Positions 24,181-63,661 of a DNA stretch of 64,000 bases are shown here, piece by piece. The position numbers and the translations under genes were made by a program. How positions within the stretch are numbered: position 1 is the stretch's first letter; each line of letters starts with the position of its first letter. The stretch is from Synaphobranchus kaupii (lineage: Eukaryota > Chordata > Actinopteri > Anguilliformes > Synaphobranchidae): NCBI GenBank assembly GCA_029718625.1, contig CM056380.1:101066193-101130192 (forward strand), written 5' to 3'. The notes beneath the pieces were generated by a model. That model worked only from the letters and a program-made list of their open reading frames with translations, ran no database searches and was not told where the DNA came from.

Positions 24181-27100
24181 ATGGCAAAGATGGAAATTGC
24201 ACCACTCAGACCCTGGGATGATTTCTTCCCTGGAACCGAACGATTCGCCAAACCAGATATTTCCGATTTAATCAAATGGAATAACAGGGTTGTGAGCAAT
24301 CTGTTATATTATCAGACAAATTATTTGGCGGTGGTACTTGTTGTTTTTATGATTGTGGGGTAAGTAGCTATGCAGGAAGTCGGCTGCACCATAACGTTAT
24401 GTCATTTGCTACTTTTAACTCGGGCCTGTTGTGTCCTGTTGCTTATGATCTGCGGTAGACAGGCTAACGTTACATTCTTATTTAGTTTTATTGGTTATTG
24501 TTGTTATCGGCCTTACACTGCAAGGTTCCGTTTCGCAGTCACACACACACACGACGTTACACCGTTGTAACTAACTTACGTGGCATTCGCGAGAAAACAA
24601 CGTAACACTGTATTGCGTATTCACTATGTTTTAATGTACGTTACGTTAGCCTAATGTTTACTGAAACGCAGACATTTGGAGTTGAAGCAAATTATTGCGT
24701 TGATTAGCGAAGGCTATATGCATAACTGGTGTGACATATTCAAGCGTTACAATTTAGTTTGAGAACAGTACTGGTTTGGCAGAGCATTGACACAACAATG
24801 CCAATATTTGGAGCACCACACAAAATGTCTCAGTTTTATGTGAATTTCACGTTGTCTATCTGGAGCCTTGTTCCGATATATATTAGGCCTTGATTACGCA
24901 TACAGCTTGTATAACGTTACTAAAAAGACGTTTACTGTTAGAATAGAAAGTAATAAGGAGATCAATACAAAAAACAAACTGATGAAAGTCTACTAAACAT
25001 AAGATAACCAATTGCTGTATTTTTCCTCATCACGCTGAATAATGCGTTACAATACGTTACATGTTATGCAATGTATTAGTTTAAAAAATGAGGACTTTAG
25101 TTGAATGTTTTGTATTGATTTGTATTTGCTTGTAGGTGGGAAAAGTGAGACAATAACGAGGAAGCATGAATCTGTGCCTGTGGCTTTAAATAGGGAAACA
25201 TAATCGCTGCAGTGTGTTTGAATTTAGGCTTGTTTGATCAGTGTGGTTAACTGAATGATGAGCAGTGCCATTTTCTTTAGTCTGCAAATTCGAAGTTGTC
25301 TCTAAAAATAGCCAGTTCTGGCCACTTGACCGTGATGACACATGGTTGCTATGGGCAATGGAGCCTTTGAGCCCACCCCAATTATATCAGTTGCTGCAGG
25401 AGATTAAATGGATACAGTCTCATTGAAGAGACACAGCAGGTGCACTACAGACTTGGCCTAAGTTGTAGACTTTCAAGACTAGCATGGGACAGTCTCATTA
25501 TGAACATAGTCCCATGGACATCAATGGAAAAAATGTTTGACTGCAAATTCAAAACTGAAGTATCTATCACGATAATAAACCGAAATTCATCGGAATGCCC
25601 AAATCACCTTTGTGTACCCTTCCCATTGCTGCAACGTCCGCCATCAGTTCAGGAGAGCATGCAGCCAGCCAATACTTATCTTCCGTCTGCTCTCTACCAC
25701 CTCTCTACCATCTACAGGGTCAGTGCTCTGGAGCATTGCTCTACAAGGAGCTGCCTTGGCACTACTAAGCAGCTGGTATAGGCAGACTGCAGTCACTCAT
25801 TTGACCAAAGGACAAAATTAGGCAGTGAACGTGCTGCCTATTGAACCCTTCCCTCTGTGGATGACGTTATGGGCGGTTACAGCGCCCTCCACTATTATTG
25901 GCACCCCTGGTAAAGATGAGTAAAAAGGGTTATTAAACAAATTCACCGTTTGGTGAATTAGCTTAATCTCACACTGAAAGAAATGGGAAAAATCCAATCT
26001 TTAATTGAAGTTCATTTTTTATGAGGGGGAAAAAAAAAATCCCTCATCAAGAAATAATTATTTTTAACAAAAGCACGTGTGCCACAATTATTGGCACCCC
26101 TGCATTTATATATAGAATAAAGTAATCCTTTTTAATATTTGGTCGCATATCCTTTGCATGCCATGACTTCCTGATGTCTGTGACCCAACAACATTGAAAG
26201 ACTCTTAATATCTTATTTTTTGGTACTCTTACAAGCGATACTATAACGTCTCTGCATTTGAATGGATCTCTGGGAATTGGGGGGTGGGACTAGATTTAGC
26301 TGTAAATTATGCTGGAACAGTATGGAATACATAGTTGGCTAAATGGCTCTAAGTCATCAAGGGTTTGATGTATCAAACAAGCCTTAAACCATCACTCTGC
26401 TGCCAGAAATGCAGTAGATATGTGTTGGCCACAGCTGGTGCTGGCAGTTGGGATTAAGTCCAGAGTATGGGATTTGCAAATGTGCCGAATACTTGAATGG
26501 GCCTCTGTGACGGGATGTAAAAAAACTATATCTACTTGTATAAGAGTTTGCTTGTGTGCAGTTATATATTTATTCAAAAACATTAGACTAAAGTAGAATT
26601 TTCCACTCTACAAGCCATGTGGGCATTTGCATCTACTCCTAGTTGTTTATCGGGTGAGAAGATCAAAGTCGAAGTGTGCATTCACAGGATGTGAATGCAC
26701 ATCCCGTGAATGCACACTTCGACTTTGATCTTCTCACCCGATAAACAACTAGGAGTAGATGCAAATGCCCACATGGCTTGTAGAGTGGAAAATTCTACTT
26801 TAGTCTAATGTGCATTCACAGGATGTGACCACTAGGTGGTGCTAAGTAACTGAGGCCAGGAACAGTAGCCCGTGTTTGTTATTTTAAAATGTATTGCATT
26901 TACATAATTGTATCTTTGGATATTATAAATTGTTTTTATTTTCTTTCAGGGACACTATTTCTTAAACACTCTATATATGTTTTGCAGAACATTAAGAAAC
27001 ACAAGCCAAGCTCTTGCTCAGTGTCATAATGTTTCTGCGGGGTTGTTTGGTGTCTGTTTCCTTGCAGGTTTCTCAACCCTCTGGGGATGATTTTGGGCGG

Positions 27101-28741
27101 GGCAGTTGTCGCCCTTGTGTTCATGGGCTCAGTATGGGGTGCGGAGAACAAGGTTATGATCAAGAACTTCAAGAAGAAAAATCCCACGCTCTTCGTCTTG
27201 GCTGTCATGGGTGTCAGCTACTTCCTCATGTCCCTCTTCGGGGGGGTCCTGGTCTTTATCTTCGGAATCACCTTCCCAATGCTCCGTAAGTTTTATAAGT
27301 TTCAGACATTTACCTTTCCCGGTGTTTGCTCCGTCTCCCGACCGTCCACATATGAATATGTCCACGCTCCGTCAGTGTTGGGATCCACTTCACCGGTACT
27401 CTCTCCAATGGAGTACAATGAACACATTGGCTGAGATTCAATTAAAGTCTTTTACTTTGACCGACCATTAAAAGCAAGATTTATTTTTGTTCACACGTAA
27501 AGTTTGGTGGGTTCAGCTAAAACGAACTTGCCGAAATGATTTTGCGAAAGAAAGAGTGCAATGCTCGCATTGTAAGTCAAACAAATGTTGATTGAATACA
27601 GACCATTGGGTTTAAACACAGCAGATATATTCTAGGGGTCAGTTTATGAAGGGAATTTACAAGAGACGATCCTTTTGGGAATGCAGGATGTAAATCGGAG
27701 CGTTACGGGGTTGACCCTTTTGGGGTACTGATGTGGAATCCTTGAGCGTGGGATTTAATAAGACGCCACTCTAACGTGGCTTCTATTTCACAATTTCAGA
27801 TGGGGCTTATTTGTTAGCTGTTAGCCATCTAGCTCACCCTGGATAAGAGGATCTTATGAGTGAGTCCTTAACGGAATAATGTCATATGTGATTCACCAAA
27901 AAGGGGGTGGCGGTGATAAACAGCAGGCTGTAGCACCCAGGCAGGCAAACTAAATGATAGTGTGCGGGAAAATTAGGTCATTCCATACAGCTCCTCCCAT
28001 GTGACTTATACTAATCCTGTTGACTTGTGATGATTGGTTGCTATGGAGAGAGACCTGAAATACACAGATCAGATTGGCATGTGTCATACAACTTTCAGCT
28101 GGAGCGCCACTCACTAATTAAAAACAGGACCTTATCAGTGCCGCCATACTGTCGGTGTCAAGTCTATTGAATGACAAAGCTGGAATATTTTGTGGTGCGT
28201 TCCTTGCCGCTTGGCCAGAAGTAAATTTGTATGGAGACATTGAGGATGCACATGGTGGAAAGGCATCTGACCAGTGTTGCCCACTCACCAGGGCCCCGTG
28301 TCATCAGACTGCCCACCAAAAGCGCCTTTTTTGTGGGTAGAATTTTAAGGCTGGGGCTGAAGGTTATCCAGACTTTATCCTATTTTTGGAAAGTGTCTTT
28401 CATTTTGTGGCGGTCTTGTTAAAAAATAAATGGTTTTAAAATCTCAAATTTGGTGGCCCAATTGCCGACACCACTTCATAAGTTAGGACGTTGAAGATCC
28501 AGGCCTTTATAAAAAAATGATTAGTAATATTTATTATATTCTTATGATTACGTTTCTTTTGTCAGTGGTCTTTGCGCATGCTTCCACAAGGCTGCGCAAC
28601 CTGAAGAATAAGCTGGAGAACAAGATTGAGGGGGTGGGGCTGAAGAAGTCACCCATGGGCATAATCCTGGAGGCGCTGGACCAGCAGGAAGAGAAAATCA
28701 ACAAGATCCAGGACTTCCTGGAGAGCAAAATGAAACAGTGA
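24181..28741 (+). CDS. arl6ip5: ARL6IP5 (PRAF3/JWA), PRA1-family ER membrane protein, complete
   Basis: ARL6IP5 is a small PRA1-domain membrane protein of the ER. It binds ARL6 and glutamate-transporter EAAC1 and affects trafficking. Coding exons are 24181-24359, 27068-27285 and 28566-28741, with phases 2 and 1 that close, giving 190 aa (human 188). Residues 1-40 hold the conserved [13 protein letters not shown] and [17 protein letters not shown] segments. Hydrophobic helices follow ([61 protein letters not shown]). The cytosolic tail has [12 protein letters not shown] and is rich in charged residues. The start ATG has A at -3 and G at +4. Intron 1 (2.7 kb) contains a Tc1 end and a 230-bp palindrome. 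It is head-to-head with UBA3. The identification is certain and the splice sites are canonical. Confidence 0.97.
25885..26205 (+). mobile_element. solo Tc1-like terminal region with IR/DR layout
   Basis: CCACTATTATTGGCACCCCT (from 25889) and CCACAATTATTGGCACCCCT (from about 26083) are direct repeats about 195 bp apart. This is the layout of Tc1 ends that carry two transposase sites in one inverted repeat. The sequence continues into Tc1-like body (TTTGCATGCCATGACTTCC) and then stops; no transposase frame or second end was found nearby. It lies in ARL6IP5 intron 1. Confidence 0.65.
26581..26810. repeat. near-perfect 230-bp palindrome with no spacer
   Basis: Positions 26581-26685 are the exact reverse complement of 26706-26810 (105 bp each). 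The central 20 bp also pairs except for two mismatched pairs (26686/26705 and 26694/26697). TGTGCATTCACAGGATGTGA occurs at 26675-26694 and again as a direct copy at 26809-26828, just past the right arm. It lies in ARL6IP5 intron 1 and has no coding potential. Confidence 0.97.
26829..26839. promoter_or_regulatory. CTCF-core-like motif
   Basis: CCACTAGGTGG immediately right of the palindrome matches most of the CTCF core (CCACNAGRKGG). It is a single short match, so it is weak evidence. Confidence 0.3.
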
Positions 28742-30230
28742 AGAGGACCGCGACGGCCACTTTCCCGCGTTCTCCCTGCACACAGCCAGAGGCAAACGCG
28801 AGCTGTCACTCATCCATAGTCCCAGCCCCATTTTCGGTCTCCTTTGACGTTCTGCAGGCTGTCAGACGGCACTTTATTTTCCTCTTTATTTTCCCCGTTT
28901 GTACGTAAACGATACCTGTATATTGCACAATAGTTGTATCCTGCTATCAGGAACAGGCAGGAAGCAATGTTGTCTATCAGTATCGGTCAACTGACGGACA
29001 TTAAATGTATTGTTAAAGATAACCATGCATAATTCAACAGTTTATTTCCACATGTTTCTCACATTTATCATGCGTGTGTTGCTTGGAAAGAATTGTTTAT
29101 GTTTAAAAACATGTAATTTGACCTTTTGGAAAGAGACCATGGTTTAAGATTTGAAGAGATCATTTTTGGATTGCCTGGATTAAAAAAAGAATGTTAGTCT
29201 CTTACAGCATGCCTGAAAACTTAATTGTAATGGTTGCATTGCATATATTTATTAAAACTATCTAGAATTATAGTAACTGTATTTATTGAATGTTTTTGGA
29301 GAAATGCAGTGAGTTTCTTGTGCTACCTCAGAATGATCATCTTAGTGTATGTATCAAGTCCCAATCTGTTCACCATTTTCCAGAGTCTCAACATGTAAGG
29401 AAAAACTGGTGGTAATTCACTGATATTCATTTAGATGACAGGTTGCAACATCTCTTTATCTCTTTTGCACTCCAATGAAAAACATCCTTTATGCAACCAT
29501 GGCTATGCAAGGGGCTATCTAGAAAAATGATTCAGTGTGGTTCTTCATTTATTGTTCTTATTATTTTTTAATGTAAACCAATTTTGTTCATGTCTTTTTT
29601 CTATGTTGTTTTGGAATGTTGGAGGCAGTGAAAATGCCATTGTAAATTAATTGGATAATTAAACTGAGTGCATTATAAATTCCCTACTGACTTAGCAGTA
29701 CCGAACAAGCTTTAAAATGATTTGTTCAGATCTTATGTGTTATTGATGCAACTTGTAGGGTGAAATGTTCTAAAGTTGAAATGTGGACGAACCGGTTTGA
29801 CGGATTGTATGGCACAAGAACCTTTATTAAGTTGATCTCTGGAGCAAATGAATGTAAAATATTGTTTCTTTTTTAACATCAGTAACAAAATGCACAGAAT
29901 ATCTCCCATTTTTCAATATCAATACTATATTAACATGACACTTTATTCATACATATAGTTGATCCTGGCTGTGGAAAGTAATGGTATTTCTGACACCTTT
30001 TGTTTTTTGTGTGCATATTTGACATAATCCAAATTCACGGGCTGGGGTTTTTTTTTTTTTTAATGAATCGTGTTGCTATGAATCCAACTGAAATGTCTGC
30101 CTAGAAAGTTCTGAAGGAAGCAATACTCTGTGACCATGACTTTGTATTATACAGAATGCTTTGCTTATCTTCAATAAATTACAAGGTAGTTTAGACTACA
30201 AAGATAGTTTCATTACTCCATGCCAATAAA
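28742..30230 (+). other. ARL6IP5 3' UTR with two polyadenylation signals
   Basis: After the TGA at 28739-28741 there is about 1.45 kb of A/T-rich sequence without repeats. AATAAA occurs at 30173-30178 and 30225-30230. Transcript end is therefore predicted near 30195-30250. From there to the Tc1 element at 30771 I see nothing recognisable. Confidence 0.65.
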
Positions 30231-30770
30231 GAGACTAGGATCCAAATCATGTATTTGTGTCTTTTCCAATTTGATACTTTGGGAAGCTTAAATATGGGGC
30301 TTTTCAAAAAGGTTTTTGACAAACAAATAATGAATTCCAATCCATCTGCTATAGAGAACAAAAAACTTCCCCAATTTTATTTTTCTTCACAGTACCTTCG
30401 GGTTTGGTTATGTTCCTTTTCATCAATGCACTTCACTAATCAAGAGCAGGGTTTTTAAGGCGAATAGACCAGGTGGACTTAACGTTCCCATTCGAGCAAG
30501 CATTTAAGTAGGCCTTTTTGTGGTTCGCTGTGTCAGCTAATCCGTGCTGTGGATAGTTTGTGTCTAACATCATAAATGACAGTAATAGAGATTGTATTTA
30601 CTTGTTTTGAATATTGGTGTTGCACGCTTTACACTTAGACAGGCCCACTGTCAAAAGGCTCTAATGGACTCAGGAGTTTGTCCTTGAATTTGCATTCAAC
30701 TTTATTAGTACATCACATAAGTTAGCTAGTTAGATAGTAAACATAATGGGAGATTTAAAAAAAATATATA

Positions 30771-31888
30771 CAGTCAAGCCGGAAAGTCTGCACACCCCTT
30801 TCACCTTCTCCACGTTTTATTACGTTACAGACATATTCTACAATAGATTGAGTTCATTTTTTGTCTCAAAATTCTACACAAAATAGCCCATAATGACAAA
30901 GTGAAAACAGGTTTTTAGACATTTGTGCTAATTTATTAAAAATCAAAATGTAAAATATATGTACACAAGTGATATGACACCCAAAAGTGAGCTGAGGTGC
31001 ATTTTGTTTCCACTGATACTGCTTGAGATGTTTCTACAACTTAATTGGAGTCCACCTGTGATAAATTCAATTGATTGGACATGATTGGGGATTGCCAACA
31101 CCTGCCTATATAAGGTCCCACAGTTGACAGTGCATGTCAGAGCAAACTCCAAGCCATGGGGTCAAAGGAATTATCTGCAGACCTCAGAAACAGGATTGTG
31201 TTAAGGCACAGATCTGGAGAAGGGTACGGAAAAATCTCTGCAGCTTTACAGGTCCCAAAGAGCAGTGGCCACCATCATTCGTAAATGGAAGAAGTTTGGA
31301 ACCACCAAGAATCTTCCTAGACCTGGCCGCCCGGCCAAACTGAGCAATCGGGGAAGACGGGCCTTGGCCAGGGAGGTGAGCAGGAACCCGAGGGTCACTC
31401 TGAGAACAAAGGAGTGGCTTCGGAGAAAGTCTGTGCATGTCCTTGAGTGGCCCAGCCAGAGCCCAGACCTGAATCCAATTGAACATCTGTGGAATGAGCT
31501 GAAAATGGCTGTGTACCGACGCTCCCCATCCAACCTGACGGAGCTTGCAAGGATATGCCAAAAGGAATGGGCAAAAATGTCCAGAAACAAGTGTGCCAGG
31601 CTCGTAGCTTCTTTCCCAAGATGCCTTGAAGCTGTAATCGCTGCCAAAGGTGCAGCAACTAAGTATTAGGCTAAGGGTGTGTACAGATATGTAACCCCTA
31701 AATAACCTATTTTTGTCAGTAAAATAAAATTGAATATTTTCTAAAAACCTGTTTTCACTTCGTCATTATTAGCTATTGTGTGTAGATGTTTGAGGCAAAA
31801 AATGAACTCAATCTATTGTAGTATAAGTCTGTAACGTAATAAAACGTGGAGAAGGTGAAAGGAGTGTGCAGACTTTCCGGCTTGACTA
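30771..31888 (+). mobile_element. Tc1-like transposon, about 1.1 kb, internally deleted
   Basis: Long inverted repeats begin AGTCAAGCCGGAAAGTCTGC and extend through CCACGTTTTATTACGTTAC. They are mirrored at the right end (GTAACGTAATAAAACGTGG to CCGGCTTGACT). TA precedes the left end. The interior is a broken transposase (separate entry). At about 1.1 kb the element is shorter than an intact Tc1 element of about 1.6 kb. It lies in the ARL6IP5-FRMD4B intergenic region. Confidence 0.92.
31155..31669 (+). pseudogene. Tc1-family transposase pseudogene
   Basis: The N-terminal paired-like helix-turn-helix is recognisable (ADLRNRIVLRHRSGEGYGKI, then ATIIRKWKKFGTTKNLPRPG), with a frameshift near 31255. 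After REVSRNPRVTL the reading jumps directly to VLEWPSQSPDLNPIEHLWNE, so the part of the DDE catalytic core carrying the two aspartates has been deleted. Only the NPIE glutamate region and the C-terminus remain. It is inactive. Confidence 0.9.
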
Positions 31889-34800
31889 TTACTTGAACAA
31901 TAAATTAAACTCAACATTAGAAGCGGCCTGGCTCTTCTCATGTTTGTACGTTTGCTCAAGGTGTGTGGAAGGTGAAGAGGGACTGAGTCTGGCGAACATA
32001 TCCAAGGCACTTGAGTGAGAGAGGTTACGTGCAGTCACAAGGCAGCGTTTGTCCTCTCCACACTTGTTGGGAAGAGTGATTTATGTTTGCCTCCCGGTAC
32101 TTTTCCTTGGACGGACTCTTCAAGGAGACCACATTGGGCAATTTGAAAAAGAAAAGCACTGCCAGCTATAGACAGAAATAAAATCAAGCCTTTGACAGGC
32201 CCGGCAAGCACAGCAGCTCCATTTCTTTCCCCTCTTTACAGCTGTTGAATAGATCCTTCGAAAACAGGCGCACTTCTTTAACCGAAGATCCTCACTAGCA
32301 GCCGTCTTTCGACGAAACCGCTTCCAGCGGCTGCGTCTCGAAGATCCTTACAAACATCCTCGTCTTTTGGTGCGAGTGCTCAGACGCGTGGGAAACGTAG
32401 ATCTTCCTTGAACAGGGCTAGAGCACATCTTAGTTTGAGAGGCTTTTAAACTGGCAACGTAATTTGCTGGTGAGCCGTCCGAAAGGACTTGTCTCCCATG
32501 ACCCAAACAAGGGGTAGTGGCAACATGGAGAGTATATCAGCTCTACATCAGGCCATACTGAAGCATGGGTAAGGAATGTGTAATGAAGGAAGGCATTGGC
32601 CACACAAACACATCGCACTAGAAAAACGTTAAAAAAAGTCAGTTACCTTTCTCGTTGGAATAAATTGAATACGGGTAACGGTACGGAAGACAGTCAGATT
32701 TAACAACAAACAGGCCTTTTAATTTCCAGATGATTCTCCACTGTTGCAGAATTATACACTTGATAAACAAATACCAGTCTTATGAAAACATAGTTCAGTC
32801 GATGAAACAAGACTCACTGGCGCTATTTATTTCCCTGCGCTCAGGGATTTTCCTTCACACATGTGGCGGAGAGAAGAGTCCGTCTGTCTCTCATTTTCTT
32901 TTTTACAACAAGAATGGAGTCACTTAACATTCTGTATGTCAGCAAATGCTTCATGCGAAGCATCATGCTTTCAAGCAAACCCTGCAAAGTGCAGTAGTAT
33001 CAGTTGGACATTGTCTCTCGGGCTTCCAGCATGCTTTGCTTTCCTCGAAGTCCTGGCGACAGGTTAACTTGTTAGTCGCACTGCTCAGATCGCCTATCTG
33101 GCCATCACTCATTTGGGGCTAATTTGGCAATCCCTGGTGAAGCTCACCAGCGTGGTGAGACCACATTGCTATTTCAGATGCTTTTGAGGTGTTGCAAGTG
33201 CACATGAGAGTGGATTTGCATTTCCTCCAGAGGTACCTCTATGAGTGTCCTCATTAAGTCCTCTACGTAGGTTTATTTTCCAATCCCAAATCACCTCAAT
33301 GCACGTGTGCTTGCACAGATCTGTCCTGAGTTTAATATTCTTTTCTCTTGTCACTTGGGGATCTTCTTCAGTTGTGTGTAAACCTGAGGGCCAGGGTGTG
33401 GTTCATGTTGCCCATCACGTGTGCTTGTCTCACTCTCCAAATCCATGGAGGACAGCACAGTGATGGAACACGCCTATGCATGATTGGATATTCAAATTCA
33501 TGGACCAGTCCCATTATTGCAGTGTCCTCCACAAATTTGACACAAGGTGAACGGATATGAAGTCAAACCCATTTGCTAAAATTGCTTTAAAAGCATACTA
33601 GGATAGTACTTGCTGCTTTGGAGTTACCTGACGTGTGTGTTCTTGCTTTAAGCCATACATCTGTAAATGCCCCTACACTACCCATTGTAAAGTCGGAAAG
33701 TTGTGAGAAACTTATATACTGTAAGTATATAAAATATCTTTGTTCTCACACAAATACAGTGAGGGCCTATCGAAAAACAAAGTACAACTGATAATATCCT
33801 GGGAACGCTACCGGCTCTTCCGCTACACAGATACCATTGTCCCACAGTAGTTGATAAAGTGTGCGATCAGTATATTCAGTATATGCAGCTGGATTCTCAC
33901 TCTCACTCCCACTAAGGAGCGACTATGTAGGAGGCCTGCACCCCTGACATTTCCACCACCGCTCCAGCTCAAATGTGCTCTGCTGCCATGTTCTCTCAGA
34001 GCAAATATCGTAGATACATAATCTGCTATTCCAGCACCGGTTGGTTCGGGGAGCACGCCCTCACGTAAAGCGGGGTCGGACGACAGGCCCGTTTGACAGA
34101 GGCGAGGGGCGGGTATTCGTGAAGGGGATACGCTTTCGTTCTATTTTCTGAAATATGAGTCAGCTGGACGAGCGCTCCTGATGTTCCTGTGCAGCTGGTC
34201 GGCCGGGAGAGGTGAGCGGGGAGAGAGACGGCGACAGCTGAGCCCCCCACACGCCTGAAAAGGTGAGGTCTCTCCGAGACGCAAACGCTCGCAATAATAA
34301 CGTCTCGCCGAAGCGAGAGACGCGGAACAAAAAGCTGTCGAGGTGGCCTTTAAGCAAACAAATATCAAGCCAAGAGAGAAGGAATGTGGAGGCAGGGAGC
34401 CTTCCTCGGCTGCAGAGGTGGGGGGGGAAGCTACATTCTTGGTTTCTGGGAGTGCCTGGGTCTGAGTCCAATCGGGTCCTGGGCTGGGTGGAAGAGGAAG
34501 GGGAGGTCAGATTTTTTCGGCGAGTCTGCACCATTGATCAGCGGTCTGCTTGCTCGTGTCAGCCCCACCCCCCTCCACCCACGTGAAGTGCTGGGAAAAG
34601 GAGAACAGGGGGAAGAGTGGGTGTGTCCAACAATCCTCCTTCGAACAAACTCATTTGTTTTGTTTAAAAGGAGAAAAAAACCTGTCGGACTGGTTATAAT
34701 GGGAGTAAGGAGACAATTATACTGTGCATGCATCTCTTGGAGTGCCAGAATTTGTCTTTCTGCAGTCGTTTGCATGCATGCCCACAAGTTTGTAGTGCGC

Positions 34801-34893
34801 CAGTTTCAAAATCATTTAACTTTTCACATTTGAGATGTATACGGTTGTCTTCTTTTGCAACTGCTTTACTTTAATTAGAGAGTGGACACTAAT

Positions 34894-35022
34894 GGCCTGA
34901 TTTACTAAGAGCTTCAGCAAAACCAATAACACAACCAATGATTGCTGCGAAGCAAATACCACGACCAATCAATGGTCGTGTTATTGGTTTTGCGTGTGCT
35001 AAAGGTCTTTGTAAATCAGGCC
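34894..35022. mobile_element. short MITE with about 20-bp inverted ends
   Basis: GGCCTGATTTACTAAGAGC at the left is matched by GTCTTTGTAAATCAGGCC at the right. The inner AACCAATAACAC / GTGTTATTGGTT segments also pair, so almost the whole 129 bp can fold. The end sequence resembles ISL2EU/Harbinger-like fish MITEs (inference). Confidence 0.75.
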
Positions 35023-37067
35023 CCAAATGTGCAACTGTAACTAGACGCACAGAGCAGGTGACCTGCCCCCTGCACAGTACTCTTATCGGACCGTTGTTGA
35101 CTCTCTGCAGTGCTGATAAGCCATAGCAGCAAAGCTGGCGGATGAGAAATGGGGCAGAGCGGTTTCTCACACTGTTCACACCTAATCCCCAAAGCTGTCA
35201 CACAAAATGGCACCTGGAACTCATACTGCCAAACACTCAAACTGCCACCAACCCCTTACATCCATGTGAATATACTTTGAAGGTCTATTCCTGTAAATGG
35301 AACATTACGAAAATTATTTTGTTTGACAAAAATCCCTGTTCGGAAGAATTGGTTCACCAAAATTGTACTGTACTGACGTTACTTTAAAATCCCGTATACT
35401 AACTGCCTAAGTTCAAGACAGACAATTTAATTCAACCATTTAATTAAATTGATGTGGATTTAAATCTAATCAGTCTAACTGAATTACGTACCCCTAGAGG
35501 GACCGCTTCTGTCATTACCATAACTCCTGGCTTATAATTACACTCTAACATGAACCCAGAGTGGTTTAAGGTCTAAGGACACATACACCAAAGTAATAAA
35601 TTGGAAATAAAGGCGTGAAATGAGGATACCATGAAAGATAATGCGTGATTATGGCTTGCAATAAGAGGAAGCAAAAATGGTCACAAACACTTGTTCCATT
35701 CCCTATTGTAACAAATACCTTTTAAAAGCTACTAATATGGGCCAGTTTTCCTCTCAGTAGTAAAGACTTGCAATAAAATAATTTGGGCAAAACATTCCTT
35801 ATTGCTCCAGTTAGAAGGGCCTAGCTTATTGGAAAACACTGTATAACTACACAATTTGGTTTGTATTCTTTAAATTACACATTAGCAAATCATGCTAAGG
35901 ACAGGTTTTAACAACATAACAGTGTCTTGACTACATAGAAGACCTCTCACGACCAATTACATTTTTACTAAATAGAAAATGTTCTAAATAACGAAGGCGT
36001 ATTTGTTTTGAATGTTGACATTTTTAATTAAAATGCATTTAGTAATAAAAAAAAATAATACAAATGACTAAGAACCAGCTTACCAAACAAATAGTTTACT
36101 ATATATTACATGCTTTTAAACACATAAAAATGATCACAAAAAAGAAACCCAAATACATAATATATACAATATCAACAAGTACATACAAATCCCTTCTCTT
36201 GTGAGGGAAAAAGAGCACCAGACCATGGACTCCAGCATGGGATGCAATACGTATCATAGAAAAATCTGGGATACTATGATGATGCCAGTATGAACTACGA
36301 AATGGTGATATCTGGTAGAATGAATGCTACAGTCTCAAGAAAGGGGGAAACATTTTGTACAAATTGAAAACAATCATGTGCATGTAAATGGTAAAACTGT
36401 GATATTTGGCAGTAATATGGCCAAAATGGAGAGGCCCCTTACATAATGCAAAACAACAGACCCCTAAAACACAGTAAAAAGGAAACCTATGAGTGCTTCA
36501 AAATACGATTTCCGAGCATGAGCATCCGTTTGCCAACATTTATCATACATTATCAACATGTTATCTGATGTTACACATAAGGGAAAACCAAAGGTAAGAG
36601 AACTGTTAGACATAACCATTCAAGAGGTGCAATGGGGTTCACCGGGACACTTGAGCACTTTAAAATTACATATAAAATTGCATACAGCCATCATAAATAA
36701 TATACTGTACCAATTATCAAGGGAAAACAAAGTTAGATTGAATCTCAGTTGCTATTCAGCAATGTTAACGTTCCAGTTCCGAAAGAACATGGGTACATCA
36801 TACGTAGTTGTGCCAGGATGTTTCTACAGATTCTACAGATGTGCAGAAACGATGTTCAAACTGTACTCCAAGCCGTTGTGTGTCGGGTCCTTCATTTCAA
36901 AATGCACCTGAGATTCTCACGCCGGTTAGTCAGTCTGAATTATCCTTCAACAGGGCCGTGTGTTCAAAATTGAGTCAGTCTCTCTGCTACTCTGCTGGCC
37001 TATCTGAAAGCCCACAACAGCCTTTTCCAAGTGCCATTCAAGTCTGTATCTGAAGTGCCATCACTGC

Positions 37068-37144
37068 AAACACACACACGCACACACACACATGCACACG
37101 CACGCGCACACGCACAAACACACACACAAACGCACACGCACACA
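37068..37144. repeat. imperfect CA/CG microsatellite
   Basis: Alternating purine-pyrimidine tract of CA with CG and CAAA interruptions, about 260 bp downstream of the FRMD4B stop codon and so probably inside its 3' UTR. Confidence 0.85.
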
Positions 37145-37407
37145 CCGTCCACCCACCCACAGCTTACCAGCCCAAAACTCAACCACCTCCATTCAATGCT
37201 GCATTTTAGCAGCGCGTCTGAAAACTTTGTAGTGCTTTCTCACAGGATCAATTTCAGAACGTGCACGGATTTCACATTAGTTCGGTTTAACTCCTCCGCT
37301 GTTGTTGCTATTGGCTCTTTGGAGAAATCCTTGCCTGAAAAGTGTGTTGTTGCAAGGCACGTGTAAATAAGAGCGAGTGTGATTGGACAATGGCTGCTGG
37401 CAGTGCC

Positions 37408-63661
<26,254 letters not shown>

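Larger units (their letters stand above)
31889..37407. other. intergenic region / FRMD4B 3' flank, no gene recognised
   Basis: No open frame here resembles a known protein, and no leiomodin (LMOD3) motif was found on either strand. There is a moderately GC-rich patch at about 34030-34640 that could be regulatory. A small MITE is at 34894-35022 and a CA-rich tract at 37068-37144. The FRMD4B 3' UTR must lie in the right part, but I could not place its end. Confidence 0.6.

Noticed and set aside
31134..31669. Possible active transposase in the Tc1 element
   Set aside because: There is a frameshift after the DNA-binding part, and the DDE core with its two aspartates is deleted.
34263..34833. Plus-strand open frames of 107 and 149 aa in the ARL6IP5-FRMD4B gap, considered as an LMOD3 remnant
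   Set aside because: No leucine-rich or actin-binding leiomodin motif is present and no splice pattern supports coding; it is only moderately GC-rich sequence.
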